Assembly (NCBI RefSeq): GCF_016803395.1
Contig: NZ_JAEVHL010000007.1
Location: forward strand, 1-64,000
Reading direction: 5' to 3'
DNA: 64,000 bases
Source: Micromonospora tarensis
Lineage (GTDB): Bacteria; Actinomycetota; Actinomycetes; Mycobacteriales; Micromonosporaceae
Shown here: in pieces, positions 63,849 to 64,000 of the stretch
Layout: every line of letters starts with the position of its first letter
How positions within the stretch are numbered: the stretch's first letter is position 1
Notes under the pieces: model-generated
What the model was told of the DNA's origin: nothing
Database searches by the model: none
The model's input: only the letters and a program-made list of their open reading frames with translations
Program-made: the position numbers and the translations under genes

Positions 63849-64000
63849 GCGGTCGTCACCTGACACCCGCGAGCTTCGAGCAGTATCTCCGCAGCGGCGT
63901 GAACATCGAGCATCCCATCGACGGGAAGCCTTGGGTAACCCTTCTGATCAATCCGGGCGGACCGATGATCGGGCTGCGCGCTCCCCGAGGTACTCACGAG
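63845..64000 (+). CDS. partial gene after MORC ATPase
   Basis: Starts at GTG 63845 in a GTGA overlap and runs off the window. The 52 visible residues (SGRHLTPASFEQYLRSGVNI, KPWVTLLINPGG) resemble the N-terminus of PD-(D/E)XK motif (DUF4420-like) proteins, which often follow MORC genes; this is tentative. A Z1 gene could follow further on. Confidence 0.55.
   Translation, partial: MSGRHLTPASFEQYLRSGVNIEHPIDGKPWVTLLINPGGPMIGLRAPRGTHE

Overview
This is a very high-GC window with dense operons, many GTG starts, 4-nt ATGA/GTGA gene overlaps and GGAGG-type ribosome sites. It looks like an actinomycete. The protein families (replication-relaxation proteins, DUF6244, helix-turn-helix/TPR regulators, a SitI3-type immunity protein) suggest Micromonosporaceae; that placement is inference. 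Most of the window is accessory DNA: two defence-rich blocks separated by a broken mobile element and a stretch of metabolic and glycosylation genes.

Region 1 (1-12.9 kb): a HEPN-ending protein cut by the window edge and an unknown protein, then a full MORC/Z1-type restriction-modification locus: Vsr endonuclease, a cytosine-5 methyltransferase with an unusual C-terminal four-cysteine extension, a MORC/MutL-like GHKL ATPase, a Z1 helicase-like ATPase, a PD-(D/E)XK protein and an AIPR abortive-infection protein. The last four genes overlap end to end as one operon.

Region 2 (13.5-22.2 kb): the integrase end of a conjugative or integrative element. It holds two replication-relaxation proteins, a sigma-like DNA-binding protein, a 1.8-kb gene-free stretch, an excisionase-like protein and a tyrosine integrase broken by one missing base. 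CTCACAG repeats spaced every 10 bp, together with a 24-bp sequence present in mirror image upstream of both the second replication-relaxation gene and the excisionase gene, look like a shared regulatory module.

Region 3 (22.2-42.5 kb): methyltransferase, lipoprotein, zinc-finger/TPR protein, GNAT acetyltransferase, GPP34 protein, an acetamidase/formamidase-permease pair, an HTH-TPR regulator, an EamA exporter, a RibD-type reductase and an HTH-SLOG regulator. A tight seven-gene operon follows (SDR epimerase, HprK-like P-loop protein, GT2, phosphotransferase, two GT-B glycosyltransferases, histidine phosphatase), then a DUF6244 / CdiA-type tRNA-nuclease toxin / SitI3 immunity cluster.

Region 4 (42.9-64 kb): begins at a tRNA-Arg(CCU) gene cut in the anticodon stem, beside the N-terminal stub of an integrase like the one in region 2. 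It then carries a HigBA toxin-antitoxin pair, a type II-short CBASS (patatin CapV, CD-NTase, E2-like protein), a frameshifted DUF4365/P-loop/TPR gene, debris of sulfotransferase, argS and other genes, a three-gene operon of MORC-like ATPase, Mrr-type helicase and an unknown protein, an Eco29kI-like restriction system (GIY-YIG nuclease, C5 methyltransferase, Vsr), and a third MORC-like ATPase whose next gene runs off the window. Three MORC-like ATPases in different contexts and two Vsr/methyltransferase pairs within 64 kb mark a composite defence island. Several long genes are broken by a single missing base, so either decay or sequence error affects the region.
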